Source of the DNA: Geosiphon pyriformis
Taxonomy: Eukaryota > Glomeromycota > Glomeromycetes > Archaeosporales > Geosiphonaceae
NCBI GenBank assembly: GCA_016748015.1
Contig: JAAOMT010000031.1
Location: forward strand, 248,001-312,000
Direction of reading: 5' to 3'
DNA: 64,000 nt
The stretch's first letter is position 1; each line of letters starts with the position of its first letter. Made by a program: the position numbers and the translations under genes. Shown piece by piece: positions 28,177 to 39,721 of the stretch. The notes beneath the pieces are model-generated. The model was not told the DNA's origin, ran no database searches, and saw only the letters and a list, made by a program, of their open reading frames with translations.

Positions 28177-29036
28177 TATTACAGATGATTATTTGGGGTC
28201 TCAAATTAAATAATAAAATCATAACTTAGTGTTTAATAACTGATCTCATTGTTAATATATAAGAATTGTTTGTATCTAAAAGTTTTGGTTGAATCTTTTG
28301 TATAATGAACAGAGATTTAATAGTTGTTTTTCAGTAGCCTTCCAGAATCACAATTCCATTAAATTTCTTTCTCAACATGATAACTGGTAATTCTCTTAGT
28401 AAGCTATTCTCAATTATAAGTGTTTTATCCTTGTTTCATGGGTTTTTTACCAGTCCCTATGACATCTGTAACTTAGTGCTTAATTTTTAATCAATTAGTC
28501 AATAACAAAAAATAACAAAATAAATAAAATAAAATAAATAAAATAAAGAAAGAAAAATAAAGAAAGTAAGCCAAGACAATAAATGTTAGTATCCCATCAA
28601 TAGCCATGATCAAGAGCTATTGTTTCAGTGTAGTTAAGTATCTGTTACTATTAACACTTCATGTTGATAGCAAAGAATGAATTGAAATAGTAAATAATTA
28701 TTTATTAATATTTGTAAATAGAAAAGTTGCTTAGATCAAATCTAAACTGAGAGATCTGTCTTTTTTACTTCTAATGCTACTGCTATATATACATAATTAA
28801 GATTTCTTAATTCTTCAATTTTTTACATCAAGAATCCTGGAATTTCTGGAATTCTGCAATTTTTTTGAAAGAAATCCTGGAATTCTAAAATCCTGCAATT
28901 TCTTGTATAAAAATTCTGAAATTTCTAGAATCCTGCAATTCCTTTGAGAGGAATTCTGAAATTCCACATTTTACTACATCTACCTCTAATTGGCTAATTT
29001 ATGTGCTAATATACTTTCTATATTTTATGAGTAATA
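28177..29036 (-). repeat. LTR of element A (3' LTR in element sense)
   Basis: 860 bp, TATTAC...GTAATA, a decayed TGTTAC...GTAACA. The first about 620 bp match 58426-59050. The remainder (from about 28795) is a different sequence made of AATTCTGGAATTTCTGGAAT-type repeats. A purine tract (minus AAAAAAAAGAAAA, 29041-29053) adjoins. Confidence 0.85.
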
Positions 29037-29640
29037 TTATTTTCTTTTTTTTAATATTGAGCTCCATCAAGATTTCCTAATTCTAATTCTCCATTTTTGA
29101 GTATTTCTTGAACTTCTTTTTCGAGAATTATTTGTGTTATTTTGTTTTGTAATTCCTCAAATTGGACTTTGGTTATTTTTCCCATTTGGTTAATGGTAAT
29201 AAAGTCTATTACTGAATTGAGTAAGATTTCTGGTCAGTCTTAAAATACAACTTTTAATTGATAGATGACTCATGTTTGTGTGGTTATATTGTTTTTTCTC
29301 ACAAATTGTTTAAGTTGTTGTAATATTTCTGTATTGAATAATCACTTTGTTTTGTCTATATATAAGTTCTGAATATTCAAGTATTGTCCCAAGTGAAAGT
29401 AACAAAAGTTTTTTGGAAATTGTTGTGTTTACTAATTCCATGTTTCTATCGTTAACTTTTAATATTAGATGACTTTTAGTTGCGCTTTTATTGCTAATTT
29501 TATCTTTGTAATTATTCTGTCAATAGTATTTTCTGTTTTTCTCTGTACTTTATTTTATGGTTCCTTTTTGGTGTTTTTGTATCTGATGGTTTGTTAATTG
29601 ATTGTAATTTCTATCTTTTGTTGTTGGATCAGTTGAAAAA
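29037..29640 (-). pseudogene. Element A ORF3 (env-position protein, decayed)
   Basis: Downstream of integrase, a broken frame contains LKQFVRKNNITTQT and later INQMGKITKVQFEELQNKI and LDGAQY next to the LTR. These align with EKFIRKNNLTLHYKAAY and ITNQQFKDLQKAIL in element B and with the ORF3 of element C. Function unknown. Stops are mostly one transition from Trp or Gln codons. Boundaries are approximate. Confidence 0.55.
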
Positions 29641-29879
29641 GTTGTTATGTTAATAAGTAGATGTTGTCAGTAATTTCCATTTTTCTGATATTTTTTGTTA
29701 TGTATACTATGTTTTTATATGCTCTTTTGGTTGTTCAATTTGACATGTTTGGTTTAATAATTATAATTGGTTTCAGATCTTGTGGAATCTTATCTGGTTG
29801 GACTAGTATTCATTGTACTTTCAGTTGTAGAATATTATTGGTAAATGATAATACTATATGGTGATATGATTTCAGTCAA

Positions 29880-31605
29880 TTCTTATGTGTTGTTTTGGCT
29901 AAGATTTTGTTGTCTCATCTTAATTTGTAAGCTCTATTTCCAAGAATTTCTTTTATGTAAAAAGGCCCATCCCATTTGAGGTCAAATTTTCCACTCTATT
30001 TTTTTTCCACTTTGATACAATGTAAAAGTACTTTGTCTTCAATTCTGAATTTAACTGGTTTATCTGGTAGTTAGTTATCATGTCTTTCTTTTTGTTTCTC
30101 TTGTGACTTTTAAATATTATCAGCTGCTCTTTGCCATTTGTTTCTAGTGTTTTTATTAAATCATATGTTCTTCTTAATAATGTTTCTTAGAAATTGTCTT
30201 CTATTATTGGTTTAGTTGAATATGTGCTGACTTTTATCTTTACTGATAATGTTGCTGTTTTACTGTATACTAATTCAAATGGTGTTGCTTGTATAGTGTC
30301 TTGCTTTATTGTCTGATAAGCAAATAATACTGATGGTATAAACAAATCTTATTTGTCTTGGTTTTCTTGGCTGATCTTGGCTATTGCTTTACACAATGTT
30401 CTGTTGAATCTTTCAATTAACCCATTTGTTTATGGATGGTATGGTAATAATAATGGTCTTTTGATTCCAAATCTTTAACTTAGTTCTGCTAATGTTTTAT
30501 TTACAAAGTGAGTTCTTTGATCAGATAACAATTTTTTTAAACATCCATGTTGACAGATTAAATCTTGATGAACAAATTTGGCAATAAATTCTGCATCTGC
30601 TCTTTGAATGGCTTTTGCTTCTGGTTATTTAGTAAGATAATCTATAGCTACTACAATATATCTGTTGCTTTTACTAGTAATTATTAATAGTCTAACTAAG
30701 TCAATTCCAATGCAATTGAATAGTTGTTTCATTTTGATTAGTTTTAACAGTTTATTGGATCTTGTTCCTTTTTTTTTCTGACAAGTATTACAATTTTGAA
30801 CATATTAGATAATGTCTGAATATATTGATAGCCAATAGTATTTTTTTCTGATTTTTTTCATAATTGCTTTTTTGTGAAAATGTTTTGCTATTAGATCAGA
30901 GTACATGTTAAATAATATTGTTTTTTTCTCTGGTTCTGTGATTACTCTGGTTGGTTGATCTAAATTTTTTCTGTTTTTCTAATACAGAATATCTTGGTAA
31001 GTAATAAAATATTTGGATTGTTGTTTTATGTTGTTCCATTCTTTTGGAGATAATTTCTTCTTGAACTGCTGAGTATTAATATAGTGTTGAAGTTGTTAAT
31101 ATTTTTGCATATTTATTTTTTGTTATATTTTTGGGTTAAAATGTTTTTAGATTTGTCTTATTTACAACAAACTATCAGTATTTCCATTTTTTTTTCTTTT
31201 TTTGTAATGTACTGTATAATTAAATGGTAAAAGTTCTATTTTCTATCTAGCATAGCAATTATTTCCAAATTTTTGTTTCTGGATTGAAGTCAATTCTTTG
31301 TGATTAGTGTACACATCAAACTTTTGGCTCAAGTATTTTTTCTATTTCATGATTGCTTAATAGATTGCCAAGTGTTTTAGTGCTGGAGTTCTATAGTTTT
31401 TCTCAGCTGGACTTAAGTTGTAACTAGCATATACTACTGGGTGTTCTCTTTTATCTGGTTTTTTTTGAGATAGTACAGCTCCTAATGCTTGACCTGACAT
31501 ATTGGTTGTGATTATAAATAACTTGTTATAATCTGAATAGATCAGTACTGAAGCTTGAATAAGCTTTCTTTTTAATGTATTAAAAGCTTCTTACTGAGTT
31601 TCCAT
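29880..31605 (-). pseudogene. Element A pol, 3' part: RNase H and integrase
   Basis: The RNase H part reads SGQALGAVLSQKK and EHPVVYASYNLSPAEKNY, then a decayed end near 31150. Integrase shows the DDE residues as GIDLVRLL, LLSDQRTHFVN and NGLIERFNRTLC, plus a zinc-binding region near 30800. The N-terminal continuation of pol lies at 42818-43720, across element B. Many stops. Not functional. Confidence 0.85.
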
Positions 31606-32659
31606 TGTTACAGGTAAACTTGATGGGTATGGGAAATGGCAATGTTTGGTGCTCTCAATTATTGATGATGCATCTTTCATGTAATTCTGTTGGCTTAGTC
31701 TTGATTATCAGTCTCTGAAGGTCTATTCCTGGATGTGAATTTTACCCATTGAGTTCTTTGGTTATAAGGCACAGAGTTTGTCTTTCGTCGATTGCAACAT
31801 TTTTTGTAAATGTGAGCTTTCTTCTCTGAGCTAACAAGCGCAGTTGTTAGGATCTGGCATTGTCTTTTCACTCTTCTGGTAAGCTAACAAGATAATGTTA
31901 ATATCCAAAACTTAGGGGGAGCTTCCCTTTTTTACCAGGCTATCACGAAGTCTATTCCCAGACAGTTGATTTTACTATGTTGCCGCTTCACAAAAAATTA
32001 AGACAGAAAAAGAAAGAAAAAAAAAAAGAAAAAAAAAGAAAAGAGAGAAAAGATAAATTAGTATCATCAATCACTGTGATCAAAAGCAATTGGTCCAAAT
32101 CGTTAATAGGTTTGAGGTGATTATGCTAAGAGCATCTGTTCTAGGATGGAGGTACGAGACAAGGGTTAATTCACATAAATTTTACAAAGTTCGAAAACAT
32201 GAATTCATGATTCTGATTTCTTTTAATAATTGGTTTATTTCAGGAGATGAAATAGGGAAGATAATAAAGAATGAAGGGATATGGATATTTTAATTTCTGG
32301 TCTAGAGATTCATATCTATTTTTTCTTCTCTGTCTTTTCTCACTTCTACAACTACTTGCTTTTATACATTCTTTTGGTTTTACAGGATTGCTTTCAATTG
32401 TTTCGCTATCGCTAGCTATTGCTTTGTTGTTTCTGTTATTGCTTTGTTTTTCTATGTTATCACTAGTTATTCTATGTTATAACACGTTATTTGATATTAT
32501 TACATGTTATTCTGTGTTATCCTGCATTATAACACGTTATCCTATATTATTGCACGCTATTCTGCGTTATCCAACATTATTGCGTGTTATTCTGTGTTAT
32601 GTCATATTTTTGGTCACATTTTTTCATAACTTTGGATCAGTTTTTCTACTCAGGTAACA
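31606..32659 (-). repeat. LTR of element B (3' LTR)
   Basis: 1054 bp, TGTTAC...GTAACA. About 93% like the partner at 41704-42817 over the first 255 bp, with only transitions. Contains a purine-rich tract near 32005-32050 and an array of short palindromic ATAACAYGTTAT-like units near 32460-32610. Confidence 0.93.
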
Positions 32660-33410
32660 TTATCTCTCTCTTTTTAAAATTGAGCTCCTGCAAAACCGTA
32701 TGTATCTGTTATCGTGGCTTTGTTTGTGTAATGTTTGATTGTTGTCTCGAGTATTGCCTTTTGTAGATCTTTGAACTGTTGATTGGTTATTCATCCTATG
32801 CTGTTAACCATTATGGTTTTCATAGATTCATTCAGTAGTATGTTTGGGCAATGTTGAAAGGTGGCGTATAGTTGGTATGCTGCTTTGTAATGTAGGGTCA
32901 GGTTGTTTTTCCTTATAAATTTTTCTACTTATTGTATTGCTTCTTTGTTGAATGTTTTCTGGCTGAGATCTTTGTATAGTGTTTTCAAGTCAAGCTGTTC
33001 TCCAATTTTGTAGAACCAATAAGCTAAAGAAAGTCTTTCTTTTCATTCCTGGGCATTGTCAGGTGTCTACTCCCCTGTTTCGGGGAGTTTAGTCTTACAA
33101 GCTAAAACTTGTTTTATTTCTTTGAGCTCGGGGACCAAGTATCTTCTTTTATAACCTTTTTCTCATTCTTTGTCTTCTTCTTTTTCACCCCCTGCCCAAA
33201 GACAATTTTTCCTCCCACATTGCCTTTCAGGTGGTAGGTAGGGGAGGAAACGTTTAGTTCTAATTGAACTTTTGTTTTCTCCTCTCCTGCTTTTATCTTT
33301 GTACCGTATCTCTTTTTTATCAATTGTTATTTCTATTTGAGATGTTGATTTTTGAATTGTTTTAAATAATTGTTTAGATAATTTTAAAATTTAATCTGAA
33401 AGGTTTATGT
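32650..33410 (-). pseudogene. Element B ORF3 (env-position protein)
   Basis: A single frame of about 250 codons lies between integrase and the LTR. Visible stretches are FKTIQKSTSQIEITIDKKE, a basic-Cys block with RQCGRKNCLWAGGEKEED, LVPELKEIKQVLACKTKLPE, LAYWFYKIGEQLDLKTLY, EKFIRKNNLTLHYKAAYQLY and GFAGAQF beside the polypurine tract. Stops at TGE*TP-like sites are one transition from TGG. No hydrophobic signal or membrane segment is seen, so it does not look like an envelope. It could be a nucleic-acid-binding accessory protein; function unknown. Confidence 0.65.
32662..32675 (-). other. Polypurine tract of element B
   Basis: Minus-strand AAAAAGAGAGAGA directly before the 3' LTR; the expected plus-strand primer site for reverse transcription. 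Confidence 0.75.
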
Positions 33411-33559
33411 TGAAATTTCTATCGTTTTTTGCTGCTTTTCAGATGCTATATATATTTGAATTCCCCAATTTAATTTGCTGCCCATTGGCTACGTTTTGAT
33501 GACAATAATTGGTTCCAGATCTTGTGGTATATCTTCTGGTCTGATTAATGAAATTTGTG

Positions 33560-34800
33560 TTCTTAGTTAAGGTATTGATAACAATGATTCCTGTTTTACA
33601 TGATAAAATTTTAACCGATTTCCATGCGCTACTTTCTTTAAAATCCTGTCTTCCAATTGTAATTTGTAAGCTCTATTTTCTAATGCTTTGTGTATGTAGA
33701 ATGGACCGTCCCATTTTGGGTCAAACTTTCCACTCCACTGTTTCTCAGCTTTTGTACAATATAACAGTACTTGGTCTCCAATCTTGAATTCCATTGGTTG
33801 TTCTGGCAGATGTTTATCATGTCTTTCTTTTTGTTGTTCTTGAGCATGCCTAATATTGTCAGCTGCTGTTCTTCAATTGTTTTCCAATGTTTCCATTAGC
33901 TGGTATGTTCTTTGGTGTAAGGTAGTCTCAAAATTCTTTTCATTGATTGTTTCTGTTGGGTATGATGGTATCACTTGTTCAATCAGTAACGTAGCTTTTC
34001 TTCCATAGACTAGTTCAAATGGTGTGAACTGATTTGTATTTTGTTTCAATGTTTGGTATACAAAGAGTACAAAAAGTATGAATAAGTCTTATTCTTGTCT
34101 GTTTTCATGACTTATTTTTGCTAGTGCTTTGCACAGTGTTCTGTTAAACCATTCTACCAGTCCGTTTGTTTGTGGGTGGTATGGTGACGATAAGGGTCTC
34201 TTTATTCCAAACCATTGGCTTAATTCAGTCAGTATATTATTAATGAAGTGTGTTCTCTGATCAGATAATAATTCTTTTGGACATCCATATCGGCAAATTA
34301 GGTTTTGATGCACAAATTTGGTGACTGTTTTGGCATCGGCCACTTGGATTGCTCTGGCTTCTGGCCATTTTGTAAGATAGTTTATGGCTACAGCAATATA
34401 GCAATTTTCTTGGGATGTAATTGAAAGAGATCCAACCAAATTGATCCTGATTCTATCAAATGGATTTCCAACTGGAATGAGTCGAAGTGGTTCTGTTGAT
34501 CTTGCTCCTCTTCTTTGCTGGCATGCATCACAATTGAGCACATATTCGAAAATGTCTTTGTGCATCATTGGCCAATAGTATAAGTTTAGTGTTCTTTCGA
34601 GGGTAACGTCTTTGTTAAAGTGTCCTACAGTCAAATCTGAGTGCACGCTATATAGTATAGTTTCTCTTTCACTGTCCATGATTAGTTGTTGTGGGTTGGG
34701 GTGGTTTTGGCATTCTCGTCGATATAGTTGGTTGTCTTGAATAAAATAATTTCAGACTTGTTTTCATATGGTACTCTGTTCCTGTTAAGATAATATCTTC
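33560..34800 (-). pseudogene. Element B integrase
   Basis: Integrase in the +1 frame relative to RT/RNase H. The zinc region is C-x2-C (NCDACQQRRG). The first catalytic Asp is changed to Asn (RIRINLVGSL where C and A have DLVG or DLVR). The second Asp (LLSDQRTHF) and Glu (NGLVEWFNRT) remain. The C-terminal part has FKIGDQVLLYCTKAEKQW and KWDGPFYIHKAL, the GPY/F-like module. A stop interrupts at about 34088. Inactive as read. Confidence 0.88.
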
Positions 34801-34959
34801 TTGAAATATAGTGTTGATAGGTACTGATATAGTCATTGATAAGTGAGTGTGTCCATGGGTCTGGGATTAGGTTTGTGGCATTCTTGACAAACTGTCAGCA
34901 TTAGTGTTCTTGGATCCTTCCTTGTAATAGACTTTGAGTGAGAATTGTTGTAGATAAGT

Positions 34960-36240
34960 ACTCTATCTCGCATATTTTTTTTCTAGTTGTGGATTGTTGA
35001 GTAACCAAATAAGTTCTTTGTGGTCGGTATATAGGTTAAATGGTTGACTGAGGTAATGTTTCCAAGTCTGTATGGCCCAATAAATGGCGAGACATTCCAG
35101 ATCTGTTGTGCTGTAATTCTTTTCTGCTGGGCTAGTGCTGCGACTAGCATAGGCAACTGGGTGTTCTCTATTGTCTGGTCCTATCTGTGATAAGACTGCT
35201 TCTAGAGCATTTTTCGAGGCATTTGTAGCAACAATGAACCGTTTAGTGAAATCTGGATAAATCAGAATTGGAGATGTGATCAATCGCTGCTTGAGATAGT
35301 CGAATGCTTTCTGTTGATCTTCTTTCCACAAGTACAGTACATATTTGGACAACAATTGATGGAGTGGTTTTGCAATGTTCGAGAAACCTTTGACAAATTG
35401 ACAATAATATCCTGCTAATTCTAGAAATCCTCGTAATTCTCTAAGGTTGATTGGGGCTGGAAAATCTTTGACTTTTTGTACTTTATCTGGATTAGATTTA
35501 ACTCCGTCCTTGCCGATTACATGTCCTAGGAATTTTAACTCAGTTTTTCCAAAGAAGCACTTCTTGGGATTGAGTTTTAATCTGGCACTATGAAGGCGTT
35601 TGAAGACTTATTGCAAGTGGAGCAGATGGTTTTCGAATGTTTTGGAGAACATGTTTGTGTTGTCTAGGTAAACTACTACTGATTTCCAAAAGATTCCTTT
35701 GTATACTACATCCATCAGGTGTTGAAATGTGGCAGAAGCATTACAAAGTCCAAAAAGCATTACATTAAACTCAAAGTTTCTGTCTTGAGTAGTAAATACT
35801 GTTTTTCTTTTGTCTTTGGAGTCCATTTCAACTTGCCAGTAACCACTTGCTAAATCTAATGATGAGAACCATTTCTTTTTTCCTAGATTGTCCAGAATTT
35901 CCTGGATAAGAGAAGTGGGATAACTATCTCCTCATGTGACACTATTTAGTTTTCGATAATCTACGCAGAATTGCACTTTTCCATTTTTCTTGGTAACCAA
36001 GACTACTGGCGAGGACCAAGGGCTTAACAATTCTTTGATTAGGCCATTATCAAGCATCTGTTGCACTTCTTGCTTAATTAGATTATCACCAGATGGGAGT
36101 ATGCGGTAAGCTCGTTGCTTAATTGGTCGAGTGTTTTCTGTATCAATCTAATGCTTCATGATGTTGGTACATCCGAACTCATTTTTGCTGGCAAAGATAT
36201 CGGCATACTGATTCAGAAGGACTTTGAGTTGCATTTATTG
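34960..36240 (-). pseudogene. Element B reverse transcriptase and RNase H
   Basis: Visible RT motifs are VVLVTKKNGKVQFCVDYR, LDLASGYWQVEMD and FGLCNASATFQ, then VVVYLDNTNMF, where the usual YxDD reads YLDN. RNase H follows (KRFIVATNASKNALEAVLSQ; NLYTDHKELIWLLNN); its first acidic residue reads TNAS instead of TDAS. The frame continues from dUTPase. Several stops are CAA- or CAG-derived. Not functional as read. Confidence 0.9.
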
Positions 36241-36689
36241 CAGGGTACTTAAATTTCCTAAATTCAATTTATTGATCTCTTCTGGTGTGAACAAGTAACT
36301 TTTTTTTGACAAATTCCATACTTGTGAGGTAATGTCACAGAATAAGAATAATTGTGTGAAATCTGGAATGGACTGGGATTTTTCAGAATTCTGACTATCT
36401 GCGGATATAGAACTGATGAGAGTCCCTTTGGGGATTTTAATGACATCTTTTGTCGGGTTGTGGATGGGGATTTTGAAATGTTTATGGACTTTGGTCAGTA
36501 GGTATAGATTAGCAACATTGGCTAGGGAACAAATTTCAGGACTGGCTTTGAATAATAGGGCTTGATCTTGGATCTTTTGATTCACCTTGAGGATGTATTG
36601 TCAGTATGGGGGAATGGAGATGATGGTGTCAATGTGGATAAATTCTACCTGGTTACTGTCTTCCTCCATGAAATTAACTGGTACATTTC

Positions 36690-38460
36690 TTCTTCCACTT
36701 AATCCAAACCCGTTGATTCCTCAGACAGTGAGGCCTAACTCTTTTTGGGTTGTTACTGGGGTTAATTGGGGTATTTTGACTAGGGGTAGGAAGATAGCTT
36801 GGGCAATCTTTTCTTGTAATTCTATTTTGTAGAGTCTGTCCGAATTGTTCTGTAGCATTATGATAATGTTTCCCGTGTAACCAGCATCAATGATTCTTCC
36901 TTTTATGTCGATTTCTTTCTTGATTAGACTAGATCGAAAGGCAACTTGTACTATTGTACTAACAGGAATTTCTAACATTATCTTAAAATCTATTTTTATG
37001 AGGGAATGTGAGACTATAATAATGGGTGATTGTCTGGGATATCATAGGTCAAAACTGGCATTGGTGTCATGCACTTTTTCGGGGCAGATTCCTTCCTCAT
37101 TGTCACTGTACCATTTTAGCTTTAGTTCTTTGGATAAGTCAGGATATGCGAGATACTGTTCTGTTTCAGTATCCTCAGTTGGATCTTGAAATGACATGTC
37201 CTTGGTGATCAATACTTCTTCTTTGGGTTCAGGTAGTTCGGTGATTGGAAACAGTATTCTTGGAGGTGGATTGAACATGAGATTACATTCATTGCAGTAC
37301 TGGAAGTGACAGGGGATCAAACAGTGATTGCATAATTTGGTATTCAAATCAGCCAACCTTTGCTTCTGTTCCTCGCGAGTTGGAGCCAATTTCTGATATC
37401 GGTTCTGAAATGTGTCTGGGTCATCTGTAAAGAAATTATCCTCAGGGTAGTTGGGTCCAGTATATTTGAGCATCCAAGGGTTGTCCTTAATTTCTCGTAT
37501 TTCTTTGGGCGTGGTGCCTTCGGCCTTGGTGCTTGCCATTTTCCAGATTTCGTGGTCATCGTGTGGATAACCGTCTAGCCTGTTAAGTGCTCGTTTCTAA
37601 GCATCCTCGATGGGAGTTCTCTTTCATACCCAATCATTGATTAATATGGTGTATTGACAAGCCTTGTCGCATGTTTCTCCTCTGCCAGGCACATCATTCC
37701 AGAGTTTTTTATCTGGCAGAATTCCACCACATGCGAGGCACGGTATGTGGTCCCACTTGCCTTGTCATTTTGGTTGTCTAAATCTTTCCAGTAAACAAGG
37801 CCTGCAATAGTATTTGGTGGCAGTGGGCCATTCTTTGTTGTCCCCAATACATGTGCCCATAGTGGATAATTTTTTTCCACAATCAACACATATTAGTCTT
37901 GGAGGTTGGTAAAATAAGTTTCTTTGGTTCGAGGTTACGTATTCTAGTGATGACAATTGGGGTTTTTTTTCAGCTCTGCCTTTTTCTTTTTCTTTCCAGG
38001 TTGGTGGTGGGGGTAGTTCAGTTCGATAATCATTCACCCATGAAACCTGATAGGTCTCGATAGTTGGTGGCATTAATGTGTCTTCAAATTCAATAAGGTG
38101 TTCCTTGGTATGTTAGTTTTTAAAGTGTCTGCACGTAGCTGGAACTCGGGCATGCTGTCTATTAAACGTAAGTTGAAGTTCTTGGGTGTTCCAGTCGAGA
38201 GTAGTGTTGGCTTTTGACAACCAGTCATTTCCTACTAGAGCTTGATATTGAGTAGCTTCCATAACGAGTACTTTGGTAGGGATTTGGATTCCATTAATCT
38301 CGAAGGGAAAGTTGTCAATTTCTCCTATTGGGGTTTTTGTGTTTTCATCCACTGTAATGATCCAGACAGTAGTGGCACGGTCTACTCAGCGACCTAGTTG
38401 GTCCATGAACTGCTTTGTGATTATGCTACTGGCTGATCCACTATCCAGGATTAATTTAAT
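36690..38460 (-). pseudogene. Element B protease, Cys-rich region and dUTPase
   Basis: One frame on the minus strand. Retroviral-like protease: LILDSGSASSIIT (about 38455). A region of about 280 codons follows with paired cysteines: LICVDCGKKL, YYCRPC, IPCLACGG, CDKACQY, LCNHCLIPC and YCNEC. It ends in a dUTPase (about 37085-36690): motif 1 NASFDL, motif 2 VAFRSSLIKKEIDIKG, motif 3 RIIDAGYTGNIIIMLQN, motif 5 NGFGLSGRR. A dUTPase would lower dUTP during reverse transcription. Stops interrupt after FDL and elsewhere. Confidence 0.88.
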
Positions 38461-38736
38461 GTCTATTTCTCTGACTTTGACATCGGTGTATAGGGCCATT
38501 ATTGGTTTATCCTGATTGATAACTGCTCCATTAAAAAGGCTATGTGTGTTCAAATTATCAATGTCAAAAAGAAATATGGCAGCTAGGGTGGTGTCTTTGG
38601 TAATAGTGGCTGGTGGGATATTGCTTTTTGTTGGCTTGAAAGGTTGGGAGATTCATTCTATATCCCCCCCTTCCACAAGTGTAAATTTATCAAAACCCTG
38701 GTCTTCCATAAGACTGAGATAGGAAGCTTGATTTGG

Positions 38737-39717
38737 TGTTACCAGAGGTTTTTGGTCTCTTCTTAGCTCTTGTATGTTTGTTGTAATGCTGTTAATTTAC
38801 GATTATGGGAAGTGTTTGAACCTCTGATAACTGAATTTATCCTCAAATTATCTTCTATAATTTGAGCTGCTGGGCTTATAAGTGGAATGGCCAATTCCTT
38901 GCCAGTTGCTTTTATGTAGTTACATTGTAGTAAATGTCAACTCTTTCCCAGGAATTGCTTGTCTGGAAGCTTACTAAAAATGTGTAGTTACTTTGCTGTG
39001 AAAATCAACTCTTCTACAGAAATCTCGTTTGTAGACTACCCTAATAATTGTAATAAGAAAATAAAAGAAAAATAAAAGAAATGTAAAAAAAATAGAATTT
39101 CTGTCAAGGGAAACGTTTTCTATTCAGGCCTGGCGTCACTAACAGTTTACTGAAATTAGTAGCTAATCAATTTCAAACTGTTTAGTAGGAATTAGTTAAT
39201 TTCAAAAGTAAAATAATTCAGAATTTGATTTTTTGAATTATTTGATATTTATTTTGTTTTTGTGTGTAAAGAATGATTCTAATTGTTAAATCTAAAGTAA
39301 GATACATTTTCTTGAAGAGAGAAGCTCTTCTTTTATACAACTTGTCATAACACTATTCTATAAACTTGAACTTTGCTATTTTCTACAATTTCGCTGAACT
39401 AAAGATACATTTCGGCAAACTACAAGTTATTTCTGCGAACTATTAGATATTTCGGTGAACTATCAATTATTTCGGCGAATTTCTATAAATTTTGGCGAAC
39501 TTTTGAATGTTACATAGTTCGGGGTATTGCATGATTGATCATCACAATTAGGTTACATTTGTGTTGTATACAATTTGGGTTATTAATTAAATAATAATTT
39601 CAGACATTTTTGCTAATGTAATAAGTGATAATTTGAAACAATAATATATGCTAATTAATGATAAGAATTATAAGATAATTTTATGCTAAATAATATCTCT
39701 AATTTTGTCTGGTAACA
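38737..39717 (-). repeat. Solo LTR of C family inside element B
   Basis: 981 bp, TGTTAC...GTAACA, colinear with the LTRs of element C (shared AGCTTACTAAAAATGTGTA, GAAACGTTTTCTATTCAGGC and the TTCGGCGAA-like repeats). Flanked by TTGG (38733-38736) and TCGG (39718-39721), a 4-bp duplication differing by one CpG transition. It probably arose by LTR-LTR recombination after a C-type insertion. Confidence 0.93.
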
Positions 39718-39721
39718 TCGG

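Noticed and set aside
32271-32657. 128-codon hydrophobic open frame in LTR B
   Set aside because: Arises from the TTAT-rich repeat array of the LTR and reads as low-complexity Leu/Ile/Ser; not supported as a gene.
33114-33323. Lys-rich 69-codon minus frame downstream of integrase B
   Set aside because: The neighbouring frame aligns with ORF3 of A and C and explains the stops as TGG transitions; this frame does not.
37641-37889. 82-codon minus frame in element B pol
   Set aside because: Out of frame with the Cys-rich region, which is supported by conservation with element C.
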